NCBI GenBank assembly: GCA_012274175.1
Contig: JAAOZZ010000027.1
Coordinates: 1 to 18,453 of the forward strand
Direction: 5' to 3'
From: Betaproteobacteria bacterium
Lineage (GTDB): Bacteria; Pseudomonadota; Gammaproteobacteria; Burkholderiales; Usitatibacteraceae
Length of the DNA stretch: 18,453 bases
Part shown: positions 5,686-14,836 of the stretch, piece after piece
How positions within the stretch are numbered: position 1 is the stretch's first letter
How the letters are laid out: each line of letters begins with the position of its first letter
Program-made: the position numbers and the translations under genes
Notes under the pieces: model-generated
What the model saw: only the letters and a program-made list of their open reading frames with translations
Told to the model about the DNA's origin: nothing
Databases searched by the model: none

Positions 5686-6270
5686 CTGGACAAGAATCCG
5701 ATCGTCCTGCTGGAGCTGGTGGAGCGGCTCGGCAACCTGATGCGCTCCGAGCTGCGCAAGGCCGGCGCCGAGGAATCCCTCCAGCCGGTCCACTTGCAGG
5801 CGCTGATCTACATCAGCAAGGCGAACCGCTACTCGAACACGCCGCAGGCGCTCGCCGAGTACCTGGGCCTCACCAAGGGTACCGTCTCCCAGACGCTGCT
5901 GCTGCTCGACCGGCGCGGGCTGATCGAACGATTCGAGGACGACATCGACCGCCGGGTGGTGCGCCTGCGCCTGTCGAGCGCGGGCGAGCGCCTGCTCTAC
6001 GAGTCGCAGCCCGCCCTGCCGTGGCAGAACGCCACACGCAACATCAGCCCCAACCGCATCCGCAACGCGGTCTCCGCCCTGCGCGAGGCGCTGGTCACCC
6101 TCCAGCAGGACAACGAAGGGGCGCCTTTCGGCGTGTGCCACAGCTGCTCGTGGTGCCAGAAGCTCTCGCAGCGCATCTACCGCTGCGGGCAGATGGGCGA
6201 TCGGCTCTCCGGACCCGAGACCCGCAAGATCTGCCGGATCTACGAGGCGAAGACCGAGGAAGCGGCCTAG
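5686..6270 (+). CDS. MarR-family winged-helix regulator with cysteine-rich C-terminal tail
   Basis: The core (residues about 60-110 from the CTG start) is a MarR winged helix: TPQALAEYLGLTKGTVSQTLLLLDRRGLIER gives the helix-turn-helix, and DDIDRRVVRLRLSSAG gives the wing with its Asp/Arg hairpin. Unusual for the family is the C-terminal region, which holds five cysteines (151, 154, 157, 167, 183) spaced CxxCxxCx9Cx15C, suggesting a bound metal, an iron-sulfur cluster or redox control. The start is taken as CTG 5686 because AAGGAGG (5674-5680) lies five bases before it and gives the N terminus LDKNPIVLLELVERLG; GTG 5719 is the next option but has no spaced ribosome site. From CTG the product is 194 residues. 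The gene is a single cistron ending flush against the argH stop. Targets and signal are unknown; autoregulation is inferred from the palindrome in its promoter. Confidence 0.85.
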   Translation: MDKNPIVLLELVERLGNLMRSELRKAGAEESLQPVHLQALIYISKANRYSNTPQALAEYLGLTKGTVSQTLLLLDRRGLIERFEDDIDRRVVRLRLSSAGERLLYESQPALPWQNATRNISPNRIRNAVSALREALVTLQQDNEGAPFGVCHSCSWCQKLSQRIYRCGQMGDRLSGPETRKICRIYEAKTEEAA

Positions 6271-7677
6271 CTAGAGGCGAGCGCGCGCCCGCGCGATGGC
6301 GGCACGCACGGCTTGCGGCGCGGTGCCGCCGATGTGGCTGCGGGAGGCGATGGAGCCCTCCGGCGTGAGGACCTCCAGGGCATCCTCGTCCACGAGGGGC
6401 GAAAAACGCCTCAGCGCCTCCACGCCCAGCTGGGCGAGGTCCTTGCCCTCCTCCTCGGCCGCGCGCACGGCGCGCGCAACGGCCTCGTGGGCGTCGCGGA
6501 AGGCCAATCCCTTGCGCACCAGGTAGTCGGCCAGGTCGGTGGCCGTCGCATGGCCCTCGAGCAGGGCGGAGCGCATCTTCTCGGGCCGCGCCTTCACTCC
6601 CGGCAGCATCTCGGCCAGCAGGGCGAGCACGTCGCGCAGGGTGTCGGCCGCGTCGAAGAGCGGCTCCTTGTCCTCCTGGTTGTCCTTGTTGTACGCGAGC
6701 GGCTGGCCCTTGATGATCGTGAGCAGCGCCACCAGGGAACCGTAGACCCGGCCCGTCTTGCCGCGCATCAGCTCCGGCACGTCGGGATTCTTCTTCTGCG
6801 GCATGATCGAGGAGCCGGTGCAGAACCGGTCGGCGATCTCCACGAACCCGAAGCGCGGGTTCATCCAGATCACCAGCTCCTCGGCGAGGCGCGAGACGTG
6901 GGCCATCGCGAGGGCGGCGGCGGCGAGGAATTCCACCGCGAAGTCGCGGTCGGACACCGCGTCGAGGGAGTTCTCGCACACCCCGTCGAATCCCAGCTCG
7001 CGCGCCACCCACTCCCGGTCGATCGGATAGCTCGTCCCGGCGAGGGCCGAGGCCCCCAGGGGCAGGCGGTTCATGCGCCGCCGGCAGTCCGCCAGCCGCT
7101 CCGCGTCGCGGGTGAACATCTCGTAGTACGCCATGAGGTGGTGGCCGAAAGTGATCGGCTGCGCCACCTGCATGTGGGTGAACCCGGGCATCAGGGTCTC
7201 CACGTTGCCTTCGGCCAGGTCGAGCAGCCTTTCGCGCACGCGGCGCAGCAGGCCCGCGAGCGCGTCGATCTCGCTGCGCAGCCAAAGGCGCATGTCGGTG
7301 GCGACCTGGTCGTTGCGGGAGCGCGCGGTATGCAGCCGCTTGCCCGCCTCCCCCACGAGCTCCGTGAGACGGTGCTCGATGTTGAAATGGACGTCCTCGC
7401 GCTCGATCGACCACGGGAAGCTCCCGGAGCGCACTTCCTCCAGGATCTGCCCCATGCCGTGCTCGATGGCGGCGAGGTCGGCGGCGGCGATGAGCTTGCA
7501 GCGCTCGAGCATCCGGGCGTGGGCGAGCGAGCCCTGGATGTCGAATTCCGCCAGCCTCCGGTCGAATCCGACCGAGGCGTTGAAGCGCTGGGTAAGGGCG
7601 TCGAGGGGCTCCGCGAAGCGCCCGGACCATGCCTTGCCGGTGCCTGCCTTGCCGGGCGGCGCGTCGTCCTGTTGCAT
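6271..7677 (-). CDS. argH: Argininosuccinate lyase
   Basis: ArgH splits argininosuccinate into arginine and fumarate, the last step of arginine synthesis. The 468-residue product has normal length and all superfamily regions: WSGRF near residue 17, SRNDQVATD (about 120-128), [10 protein letters not shown] with the conserved His168, and the fumarase/aspartase signature [12 protein letters not shown] (about 288-299) carrying the catalytic serine loop. The stop TAG (6273-6271) directly abuts the marR stop. The ATG at 7677 was chosen because upstream codons leave the family alignment; no Shine-Dalgarno precedes it. A TATACT -10-like box lies about 37 bases upstream, inside the first codons of the divergent kinase gene. 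Pairing with algZ-algR is a known gamma/betaproteobacterial arrangement. Confidence 0.97.
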   Translation of the reverse strand: MQQDDAPPGKAGTGKAWSGRFAEPLDALTQRFNASVGFDRRLAEFDIQGSLAHARMLERCKLIAAADLAAIEHGMGQILEEVRSGSFPWSIEREDVHFNIEHRLTELVGEAGKRLHTARSRNDQVATDMRLWLRSEIDALAGLLRRVRERLLDLAEGNVETLMPGFTHMQVAQPITFGHHLMAYYEMFTRDAERLADCRRRMNRLPLGASALAGTSYPIDREWVARELGFDGVCENSLDAVSDRDFAVEFLAAAALAMAHVSRLAEELVIWMNPRFGFVEIADRFCTGSSIMPQKKNPDVPELMRGKTGRVYGSLVALLTIIKGQPLAYNKDNQEDKEPLFDAADTLRDVLALLAEMLPGVKARPEKMRSALLEGHATATDLADYLVRKGLAFRDAHEAVARAVRAAEEEGKDLAQLGVEALRRFSPLVDEDALEVLTPEGSIASRSHIGGTAPQAVRAAIARARARL

Positions 7678-7698
7678 GGAATGCGCGGCGATGGCCAA

Positions 7699-8724
7699 AT
7701 GGGGAACGTGGCGAGTATAAATCAGACCGGTACGGGCATCCGGTTGCCGAACTTCTGCAACCTCGGCGTGATGCTGCGCTCGCTGGTCGTGGTGAACCTG
7801 CTGCTGGCCGCCGCGGCGGTACTTCGCGCGCCGCAGCCGCAGGCGATCTGGCTCGAATTCCAGGTCCTCGCCGCGTTCGGCGAGCCGATCCTCATCATGA
7901 GCCTCGTGGCGCTTTGCGCGGGCCGCCGCTGGCTGCACGCGCTGGGCTATGCGCGCTCCATCGCCGCGGTGGCCGCCTTCGAGCTGGCGGCGGCGTGGGT
8001 CCTGTCGCAAACGGTGGGCGACGTGTTTTCGGACCGGCGATCCCTGTCGTTCCCCCAGGTGGCCGTCCTCGTGCTCTTCGCGACCGGCATCACCATCGCC
8101 TACTTCGACCTGCGCTCGCGGGCGCTTTCGCCCGCCATCGCCGAGGCGCGCATCCAGGCGCTGCAGGCGCGCATCCGGCCGCATTTCCTCTACAACAGCA
8201 TCAACGCGGTCCTGTCGCTCATCCGCTCGGAGCCTCGCCGGGCCGAACGGGCGCTCGAGGACATGGCCGACCTCTTCCGCGTGCTGATGGCCGACAACCG
8301 CACCCTCGCCCCGATCGCCGCGGAAGTGGAGCTCGCGCGCCAGTACCTGGCGATCGAGACCCTCAGGCTGGGAGAGCGCCTGCGCGTCACCTGGAAGATC
8401 GATTCGATGCCGTCCGATGCCCTGGTGCCCCCCCTCATGCTCCAGCCCCTGGTGGAAAACGCCGTCTATCATGGAATCGAGCCCTCCCCGGGCGGCGGGG
8501 AGATCACGATCGAGGTGCGCGCCACCGGCAAGCAGATCTTCATGGAGCTCACCAACCCGTTTCCGGCCGAAGGGCGCCACGCCTCGGGCAATCGCATGGC
8601 GATCGCCAACATCCGCGAGCGCCTGCAGCTGCATTTCGACGCCGAGGCGAGCATGCACTCGGAGGTGCGCGACGGCGTCTACCGCGTGACGATCCGGCTT
8701 CCCTACCTCACGGCGACGGCGTGA
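7699..8724 (+). CDS. algZ: LytS/AlgZ-type membrane sensor histidine kinase
   Basis: This is a His_kinase-family (LytS/FimS/AlgZ) sensor. From ATG 7699 it has 341 residues. It opens with [18 protein letters not shown], as in AlgZ proteins, then about four membrane helices (roughly 25-43, 57-75, 88-106 and 118-136) and no large periplasmic domain. The phosphoacceptor region is [20 protein letters not shown] with His162, and the ATPase has the N-box [19 protein letters not shown] (Asn254) and a degenerate G-box [13 protein letters not shown]. In Pseudomonas AlgZ partners AlgR to control alginate and type IV pili; the ligand here is unknown. The start is uncertain: ATG 7681 and GTG 7708 are also in frame, and none has a convincing ribosome site. 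The stop overlaps the regulator start as GTGA, so the pair is co-translated. Confidence 0.9.
   Translation: MGNVASINQTGTGIRLPNFCNLGVMLRSLVVVNLLLAAAAVLRAPQPQAIWLEFQVLAAFGEPILIMSLVALCAGRRWLHALGYARSIAAVAAFELAAAWVLSQTVGDVFSDRRSLSFPQVAVLVLFATGITIAYFDLRSRALSPAIAEARIQALQARIRPHFLYNSINAVLSLIRSEPRRAERALEDMADLFRVLMADNRTLAPIAAEVELARQYLAIETLRLGERLRVTWKIDSMPSDALVPPLMLQPLVENAVYHGIEPSPGGGEITIEVRATGKQIFMELTNPFPAEGRHASGNRMAIANIRERLQLHFDAEASMHSEVRDGVYRVTIRLPYLTATA
7714..7719 (-). promoter_or_regulatory. Possible -10 box of argH
   Basis: On the - strand TATACT (7719-7714) matches the -10 consensus at five of six positions. Transcription from it would start near 7707, leaving a leader of about 30 bases before the argH ATG. 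No recognisable -35 sits at the correct spacing. The box lies within the N-terminal codons of the divergent kinase. Confidence 0.4.
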
Positions 8725-9482
8725 GCTTCGCCCGCTCTGAGGTGCCCCGCATCCTGATCGCCGACGACGAGGCGCCGGCGCGCGCGCGCCTGCGGGACCT
8801 GCTCGACGAGTGCCGCGAGAGTTTTCCGCTGGTCATCGTCGACGAGGCGCGCAACGGCCGCGAGGCCCTGGACGTGATCAACCGGGAGAAGGTGGATATC
8901 GTGCTCCTCGACATCCGCATGCCGGAGATCGACGGCCTCGAGACCGCCCGGCACATCGCGGGCATGGCCGCTCCGCCCGCCATCATCTTCACCACCGCGT
9001 TCGACGCCTACGCGATCAAGGCGTTCGAGGTGAACGCGATCGACTACCTGCTAAAGCCCATCCGCGTCGAGCGGCTGCTCACGGCGTTGCGCAAGACCGG
9101 GGCCGCGCCCCCCGTCTCCCGCGAAGCACTCGAGGCGGCCGCCAACCTGCCCCGCCGCCACCGGTCCGTGCACGAGCGCGGCAAGATCCACCTCGTGCCG
9201 CTGTCCGAAGTGCTCTACCTCAGGGCGGAGCTCAAGTACGTGACGGTGCGCACCGCCGAGCGGGAATACCTGGTGGAGGAATCCCTCACCCACCTCGAGG
9301 AGGAATTCGCTGCCGAGTTCGTCCGCGTGCACCGCAACTGCCTGGTCGCGCGCCACGCCATCGCGGGCTTCGAGCGCAACGCGGAGGAAAGCGAGTCGGG
9401 GTGGGCGGTGGTGATCAAGGCCACCGGGGAAAAGCTCCCGGTGAGCCGCCGCCAGCACCACGTGGTGAAGGAGTTCCGCTAG
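8721..9482 (+). CDS. algR: LytTR-domain response regulator, AlgR type
   Basis: The 253-residue protein has an N-terminal receiver domain and a C-terminal LytTR DNA-binding domain, the AlgR/LytR layout. In the receiver, Asp15/Asp16 form the acidic pocket, Asp64 in [12 protein letters not shown] is the phosphoacceptor, the Thr91/Thr92 pair follows in [13 protein letters not shown], and Lys112 sits in YLLKP. The LytTR part (about 155-250) contains [25 protein letters not shown] and [15 protein letters not shown], characteristic of this fold. GTG 8721 overlaps the kinase stop as GTGA; GTG 8742 is a shorter alternative just before PRILIADDE. The partner is the kinase upstream. In many relatives hemC follows algR; here a LysR gene on the other strand ends three bases after the stop. 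Confidence 0.93.
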   Translation: MSFARSEVPRILIADDEAPARARLRDLLDECRESFPLVIVDEARNGREALDVINREKVDIVLLDIRMPEIDGLETARHIAGMAAPPAIIFTTAFDAYAIKAFEVNAIDYLLKPIRVERLLTALRKTGAAPPVSREALEAAANLPRRHRSVHERGKIHLVPLSEVLYLRAELKYVTVRTAEREYLVEESLTHLEEEFAAEFVRVHRNCLVARHAIAGFERNAEESESGWAVVIKATGEKLPVSRRQHHVVKEFR

Positions 9483-9485
9483 CGC

Positions 9486-10388
9486 CTATTCCCAGTACGG
9501 GGGATCGCCGAACGCCTTGCGCAAGAACTCGATGAAGAACTTCACCTTGGCCGGAAGGAGGCGGCGCTCCGGGTAGACGGCGTAGATGTTGTTGCCGGGG
9601 AAGGCGAACTCGTCGAGCGCGGTCACCAGCCGGCCCCGCTTCACCTCCTCGCTCACCTCCCATGCGCTGCGCCACGCGATGCCCTCGCCCGCGATCGCCC
9701 AGCGCGTGAGCACTTCGCCGTCGTTGCACTGGAGGTTGCCGGCGACCTTGACCGCCACGGGCCTGCCCTTTTCCTGGAAGCTCCAGGCGTCCACGGCCCC
9801 GTCCTCGGTGCTCGTGACGAGGCAGTTGTGCTGGGCGAGGTCGGCCAGCGCCTTCGGCTTGCCCGCGCGCTTGAAATAGGCGGGCGCGGCGCACACCACG
9901 CGGTGGTTGCGCGCGAGCTTGGCGGCGATGAGGTCGGCGCTCTTCAGGTCGGCGATGCGGATCGCGAGGTCGAAGCGCTCGTTCTTCAGGTCCACCAGTC
10001 GTTCCGAAAGGTGCAGCGTGATCGCGAGATTCGGGTGCTCCGCGATGAAGCCCGGCAGGTGGGGCGCGATGTGCTTGCGGCCGAACGCGGTCGGCGCCGT
10101 CACGATGAGGCGGCCGGAAGCGCTCCTCGCGCCGACGGCGAGCGCGTCCTCGGCGCTGCGCAGCTCGTCCAGGATCCGGTGGCAATCCTCGTAGAACGTG
10201 CCGCCCTCGGGGGTGAGCGTAACCTTGCGCGTGGAGCGCTTGAAGAGTTTCACCCCCAGGCGCTCCTCGAGCTGGTCGATGCGCCGCCCGACCATCGCGG
10301 GGGTGATGCCTTCCTCGCGGGCGGCGGCGGAGAGGCTTCCGCGCTGCGCCACTTCGACGAAGGTCGTGAGCTCCTTGAATCGGTCCAT
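9486..10388 (-). CDS. LysR-family transcriptional regulator
   Basis: The 300-residue product is a complete LysR-type regulator. Residues 1-60 form the winged helix-turn-helix (FVEVAQRGSLSAAAREEGITPAMVGRRIDQLEERLGVKLFKRSTRKVTLT), then a linker helix and a two-lobed periplasmic-binding-like effector domain (about 90-295) with the typical AFGRKHIAPHLPGFIAEHPN and RFDLAIRIADL segments. The overall pattern resembles the large CrgA/AaeR-like subgroup. It diverges from aceB across 93 bp, so regulation of aceB and of itself is the simplest guess, but the effector cannot be told from sequence. The start ATG at 10388 begins the normal MDRFKELTTFVEV N terminus; there is no good ribosome site. Its 3' end is three bases from the algR stop. 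Confidence 0.93.
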   Translation of the reverse strand: MDRFKELTTFVEVAQRGSLSAAAREEGITPAMVGRRIDQLEERLGVKLFKRSTRKVTLTPEGGTFYEDCHRILDELRSAEDALAVGARSASGRLIVTAPTAFGRKHIAPHLPGFIAEHPNLAITLHLSERLVDLKNERFDLAIRIADLKSADLIAAKLARNHRVVCAAPAYFKRAGKPKALADLAQHNCLVTSTEDGAVDAWSFQEKGRPVAVKVAGNLQCNDGEVLTRWAIAGEGIAWRSAWEVSEEVKRGRLVTALDEFAFPGNNIYAVYPERRLLPAKVKFFIEFLRKAFGDPPYWE

Positions 10389-10481
10389 GTGTCAGGAAAA
10401 GTAAAAGACGCTTAGCCATTCGGACCCATTAATGGTATGCGAGTAAGGTAATACACTGCAAGCTCCCCGGAAAGACACCCC
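10389..10481. promoter_or_regulatory. Shared lysR-aceB control region
   Basis: This 93-bp gap is AT-richer than its surroundings. It holds the perfect 10-bp palindrome CCATTAATGG (10426-10435), a second CCATT at 10416-10420, and a TAATAC box (10449-10454) that could be the aceB -10. GGAAAG (10469-10474) sits seven bases before the aceB ATG as a modest ribosome site. The palindrome is a candidate LysR-protein site; no consensus -35 is visible. Confidence 0.4.
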
Positions 10482-12083
<1,602 letters not shown>

Positions 12084-12095
12084 CCGCGCGCCGGA

Positions 12096-13040
12096 TCAGC
12101 CGTGTCCCGCCCCGCCCGCCTGGCGGTCGGCGTGGTAGCTCGAGCGCACCATCGGCCCGCACGCGGCGTTCGCGAATCCCATCGCCGCCGCCTGCTGCTC
12201 GTACATGCGGAATTCGTCGGGATGGGCGAACCGCGCGACGGGAAGGTGGTGCTTCGAGGGCTGCAGGTATTGCCCTATGGTGAGCATGTCCACGCGGTGC
12301 GCGCGCAGGTCGCGCATCACGTCGAGGATCTCCTCGGGGGTCTCGCCCAGCCCCACCATGAGGCCCGACTTGGCCGGGATCTCCGGATGGGCGGCCTTGA
12401 AGTCGCGCAGCAGCGCGAGCGAGTGGGCATAATCGGACCCGGGCCGCGCCTGGCGGTAGAGCCGGGGCACGGTCTCCAGGTTGTGGTTCATCACGTCGGG
12501 CGGGGCCTCGTCCAGCACGGCGAGCGCCCGCTCGAGGCGGCCGCGGAAATCCGGCGTGAGGATCTCGATGCGGGTGCCGGGCGAGAGCGCACGCACGGAG
12601 CGGATGCAGTCGACGAAATGCCGGGCCCCGCCGTCGCGCAGGTCGTCGCGGTCCACGCTCGTGATCACCACGTAGGCGAGCTTCATCCGCGCGATCGTCT
12701 CCCCGAGGTGGCGCGGCTCTTCGGGGTCGAGGGGCAGCGGCCGGCCGTGGGCCACGTCGCAGAAGGGGCAGCGGCGCGTGCAGAGGCTGCCCATGATCAT
12801 GAAGGTCGCCGTGCCGTGGCCGAAACACTCGCCGATGTTGGGACACGACGCTTCCTCGCACACGGTGTGCAGGTTCGCCTCCCGCAGGATGCGCTTGATC
12901 TCGGTGAAGCGCTCGCCCCCGCCGGCGCGCACCCGGATCCATTCGGGCTTGCGCAGCGCCTCGCCCGGCACGACCTTGATGGGAATGCGGGAGGTCTTGA
13001 GGGAACGCTTCTGCCGGAGCTTGAGGTCGGGATCGGGCAT
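12096..13040 (-). CDS. lipA: Lipoyl synthase (radical SAM)
   Basis: LipA inserts two sulfur atoms into protein-bound octanoyl chains, making lipoate on 2-oxoacid dehydrogenases and the glycine cleavage H protein. The 314-residue product carries both cluster motifs: the auxiliary-cluster cysteines 61, 66 and 72 ([12 protein letters not shown]), and the radical-SAM CxxxCxxC at 87, 91 and 94 (CTRRCPFC). The C-terminal RSSYHA motif supplies the serine ligand of the auxiliary cluster. The start is ATG 13040, whose A is shared with the last base of the lipB stop (TGATG); an in-frame TTG at 13064 would begin inside lipB and is less likely. It is the last gene of the long - strand operon. Its 3' end faces aceB with no visible terminator. 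Confidence 0.97.
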   Translation of the reverse strand: MPDPDLKLRQKRSLKTSRIPIKVVPGEALRKPEWIRVRAGGGERFTEIKRILREANLHTVCEEASCPNIGECFGHGTATFMIMGSLCTRRCPFCDVAHGRPLPLDPEEPRHLGETIARMKLAYVVITSVDRDDLRDGGARHFVDCIRSVRALSPGTRIEILTPDFRGRLERALAVLDEAPPDVMNHNLETVPRLYRQARPGSDYAHSLALLRDFKAAHPEIPAKSGLMVGLGETPEEILDVMRDLRAHRVDMLTIGQYLQPSKHHLPVARFAHPDEFRMYEQQAAAMGFANAACGPMVRSSYHADRQAGGAGHG

Positions 13041-13639
13041 CACGAAAGGGCGCGCACGAGGCAATCGGCGAGCTTTTGCTGAACCCCATCGATGCTATCA
13101 CGCACGCCCAGGTCCGCCAGCCGCGTGTACGCGAGACCCGGATATCCGCAGGGGTCGATGCGCCCGAAGGGGGCGAGGTCCACGTCGGCGTTCAGCGCGA
13201 GCCCGTGGTAGCTGCAGCCGCGCGCGATCCGCAGTCCCACCGCGGCGATCTTCGCCCCGTCCACGTACACGCCGGGCATCCCGGGCCTGCGCTCGCCGCG
13301 CACGCCGTATGCTTCCAGCACCGCGAGGGCGCCGTCCTCGAGCCTGCGCACCAGCTCCTTCACGCCGAATCCGGCCCGGCGCACATCCACCAGCGCGTAG
13401 GCGACGGCTTGGCCCGGTCCGTGGTACGTGACCTGGCCGCCGCGGTCCGTCGCGACGACGGGAATGCCGCCCGGATCGAGGAGGTGCTCGCGCCGGGCCG
13501 CGAGGCCCAGGGTGAAGACGCCCGGATGCTCCAGGAGCCAGAGCTCGTCGCCGGTGGCGGCCGTGCGCGCGGCGTTGAACGCCTGCATCGCGCGCCAGGT
13601 GGGCTCGTACGCGACGCGCCCCAGGCGTCGGACCTTCAC
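13040..13639 (-). CDS. lipB: Octanoyl-[acyl-carrier-protein]:protein N-octanoyltransferase
   Basis: LipB moves octanoate from acyl carrier protein to a lysine of lipoyl domains, giving the substrate of LipA. From GTG 13639 the product has 199 residues. Catalytic residues are visible: Cys164 in [10 protein letters not shown] and Lys130 in [14 protein letters not shown], 34 residues apart as in Escherichia coli LipB. The [16 protein letters not shown] segment (about 66-81) forms the acyl-thioester pocket. The GTG start overlaps the ybeD stop as GTGA and gives the expected short N terminus [13 protein letters not shown]; a much longer open frame upstream lies inside ybeD and is spurious. The order ybeD-lipB-lipA is conserved in many proteobacteria. 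Confidence 0.96.
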   Translation of the reverse strand: MKVRRLGRVAYEPTWRAMQAFNAARTAATGDELWLLEHPGVFTLGLAARREHLLDPGGIPVVATDRGGQVTYHGPGQAVAYALVDVRRAGFGVKELVRRLEDGALAVLEAYGVRGERRPGMPGVYVDGAKIAAVGLRIARGCSYHGLALNADVDLAPFGRIDPCGYPGLAYTRLADLGVRDSIDGVQQKLADCLVRALS

Positions 13640-13932
13640 AACACCATCATGATCATCGGGTGCCTCGACAGCTCCGAATACAGGGCGTCGAGCTGCTCGC
13701 GCGATCGCGCGTTGATGGTCACGGTGAGCGAGAGGTAGCGCGCGTTCTTCGAGGAGCGCATCTCGATGGTCTCGGGATGGAAATCCGAGGCGTGGCGCAG
13801 CACGATCTCGGTGACGGTCTGCGCGAACCCGTCCTCGCGCCTTCCCATCACCTTCATCGGGAACACGCACGGGAAAGTGAGCAGCGATGGGTTCTGGGGA
13901 TCGTCCGGGCCCTGCACGGGAGTCTTGTCCAT
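13636..13932 (-). CDS. ybeD: YbeD/DUF493 family protein
   Basis: This is a 98-residue member of the DUF493 (UPF0250) family, small cytoplasmic proteins with a ferredoxin-like alpha/beta fold resembling ACT-type regulatory domains. Recognisable parts are LLTFPCVFPMKVMGR, the alternating strand/helix middle and the C-terminal [29 protein letters not shown]. No catalytic residues are known and the biochemical role is unsettled. Its frequent position directly before lipB suggests a regulatory or accessory link to lipoate metabolism or to the neighbouring cell-wall genes, but this is only guilt by association. The ATG at 13932 lies 31 bases after the transaminase stop, the widest gap in the operon, without a strong ribosome site. 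Confidence 0.9.
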   Translation of the reverse strand: MDKTPVQGPDDPQNPSLLTFPCVFPMKVMGRREDGFAQTVTEIVLRHASDFHPETIEMRSSKNARYLSLTVTINARSREQLDALYSELSRHPMIMMVL

Positions 13933-13963
13933 GGTGGCTAAATGGGTGCCGCGGGCCGCGCGT

Positions 13964-14836
13964 TCAAGCCGACACGGCGCTCTGGCGGCGCGATTTCGCT
14001 TTATGTTCCTGGTAGAGCGCGTGCATGCGCCGGAACACGGGGCCCGGCTTGCCGGGGCCCACGGGCTTGCCGTCGAGGCTCGTCACCGCGAGCACTTCCT
14101 TGGTCGACGAAGAGAGCCAGATCTCGTCGGCCGAGCGCAGCTCGGCCTCGGTCACCGGGCGGATCTCGAGCTCGACCGCTCCTTCGCCCGCCAGGCGCAC
14201 CAGGAGGTCGTAGGTAATGCCCAGCAGGATCAGGTTGTCCTGGAGCGGGGCGGCCACGCGCCCGTCCTTCACCACGAATACGTTCGACGCGGAGGCCTCG
14301 GTCACGAAGCCATCGCGGATCAGGATCGTCTCCGTGGCGCCGGCATCGGCCGACAGCTGGCGCGCCATCACATTGCCCAGCAGCGACGTGGACTTGATGT
14401 GGCACTTCTCCCAGCGGAAATCCCGTGCGGTGATGCAGGCCACCCCGTTTTCCACCGCTTCCTTCGAGGGCGAGGCGAGAGGCTGGCACATCATGAAGAC
14501 CGTGGGCGCGAGATCCTTGGGCATCACGTGGTCGCGCTTGCTGGGCGCCCCCCGCGTGACCTGGATGTACACCGACTGGTTGCCGGGATGGTGCTCGAGG
14601 AGCTCGCGGGTGATCGCCAGCCATTCGTCCACGGTGTGCGGATTGGCGAGCCGGATCTCGTCCATCGAGCGCTGCAGCCTCTCGAAGTGCTCGCGCGCGC
14701 GCAGCGCCACCCCTTCGTAGACCGGGATCACCTCGTAGACCCCGTCGCCGAAGATGAATCCCCGGTCCAGGGGGGATATCGAGATGCGGTCCAGGGGCAG
14801 CAGCCGGCCGTTGAAGTGCGCGATGGGTGCGTTCAT
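13964..14836 (-). CDS. dat: D-amino-acid transaminase (D-alanine aminotransferase), class IV PLP enzyme
   Basis: The 290-residue protein is a fold-type IV aminotransferase. The PLP lysine is Lys148 (CHIKSTSLLGN) and the conserved glutamate that pairs with the pyridine nitrogen is Glu180 (VTEASASNVF). Arg101 and His103 in RGAPSKRDH match the Arg98/His100 carboxylate-trap residues of Bacillus D-alanine transaminase with a uniform three-residue offset, which separates it from branched-chain and aminodeoxychorismate relatives. It would interconvert D-Ala and D-Glu through their keto acids, supplying wall D-amino acids or recycling D-Ala. The ATG at 14836 overlaps the dacC stop as ATGA. The adjacent D,D-carboxypeptidase releases D-Ala, so the pairing is functionally sensible. 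Substrate range is inferred, not proven. Confidence 0.92.
   Translation of the reverse strand: MNAPIAHFNGRLLPLDRISISPLDRGFIFGDGVYEVIPVYEGVALRAREHFERLQRSMDEIRLANPHTVDEWLAITRELLEHHPGNQSVYIQVTRGAPSKRDHVMPKDLAPTVFMMCQPLASPSKEAVENGVACITARDFRWEKCHIKSTSLLGNVMARQLSADAGATETILIRDGFVTEASASNVFVVKDGRVAAPLQDNLILLGITYDLLVRLAGEGAVELEIRPVTEAELRSADEIWLSSSTKEVLAVTSLDGKPVGPGKPGPVFRRMHALYQEHKAKSRRQSAVSA

Noticed and set aside
12084..12095. Terminator between aceB and lipA
   Set aside because: The 12-base gap is GC-rich but holds no stem-loop or T tract.
13640..13870. N-terminal extension of lipB through the ybeD region
   Set aside because: The added residues resemble no LipB and lie antisense-free inside ybeD in another frame; the GTGA junction gives the correct LipB start.
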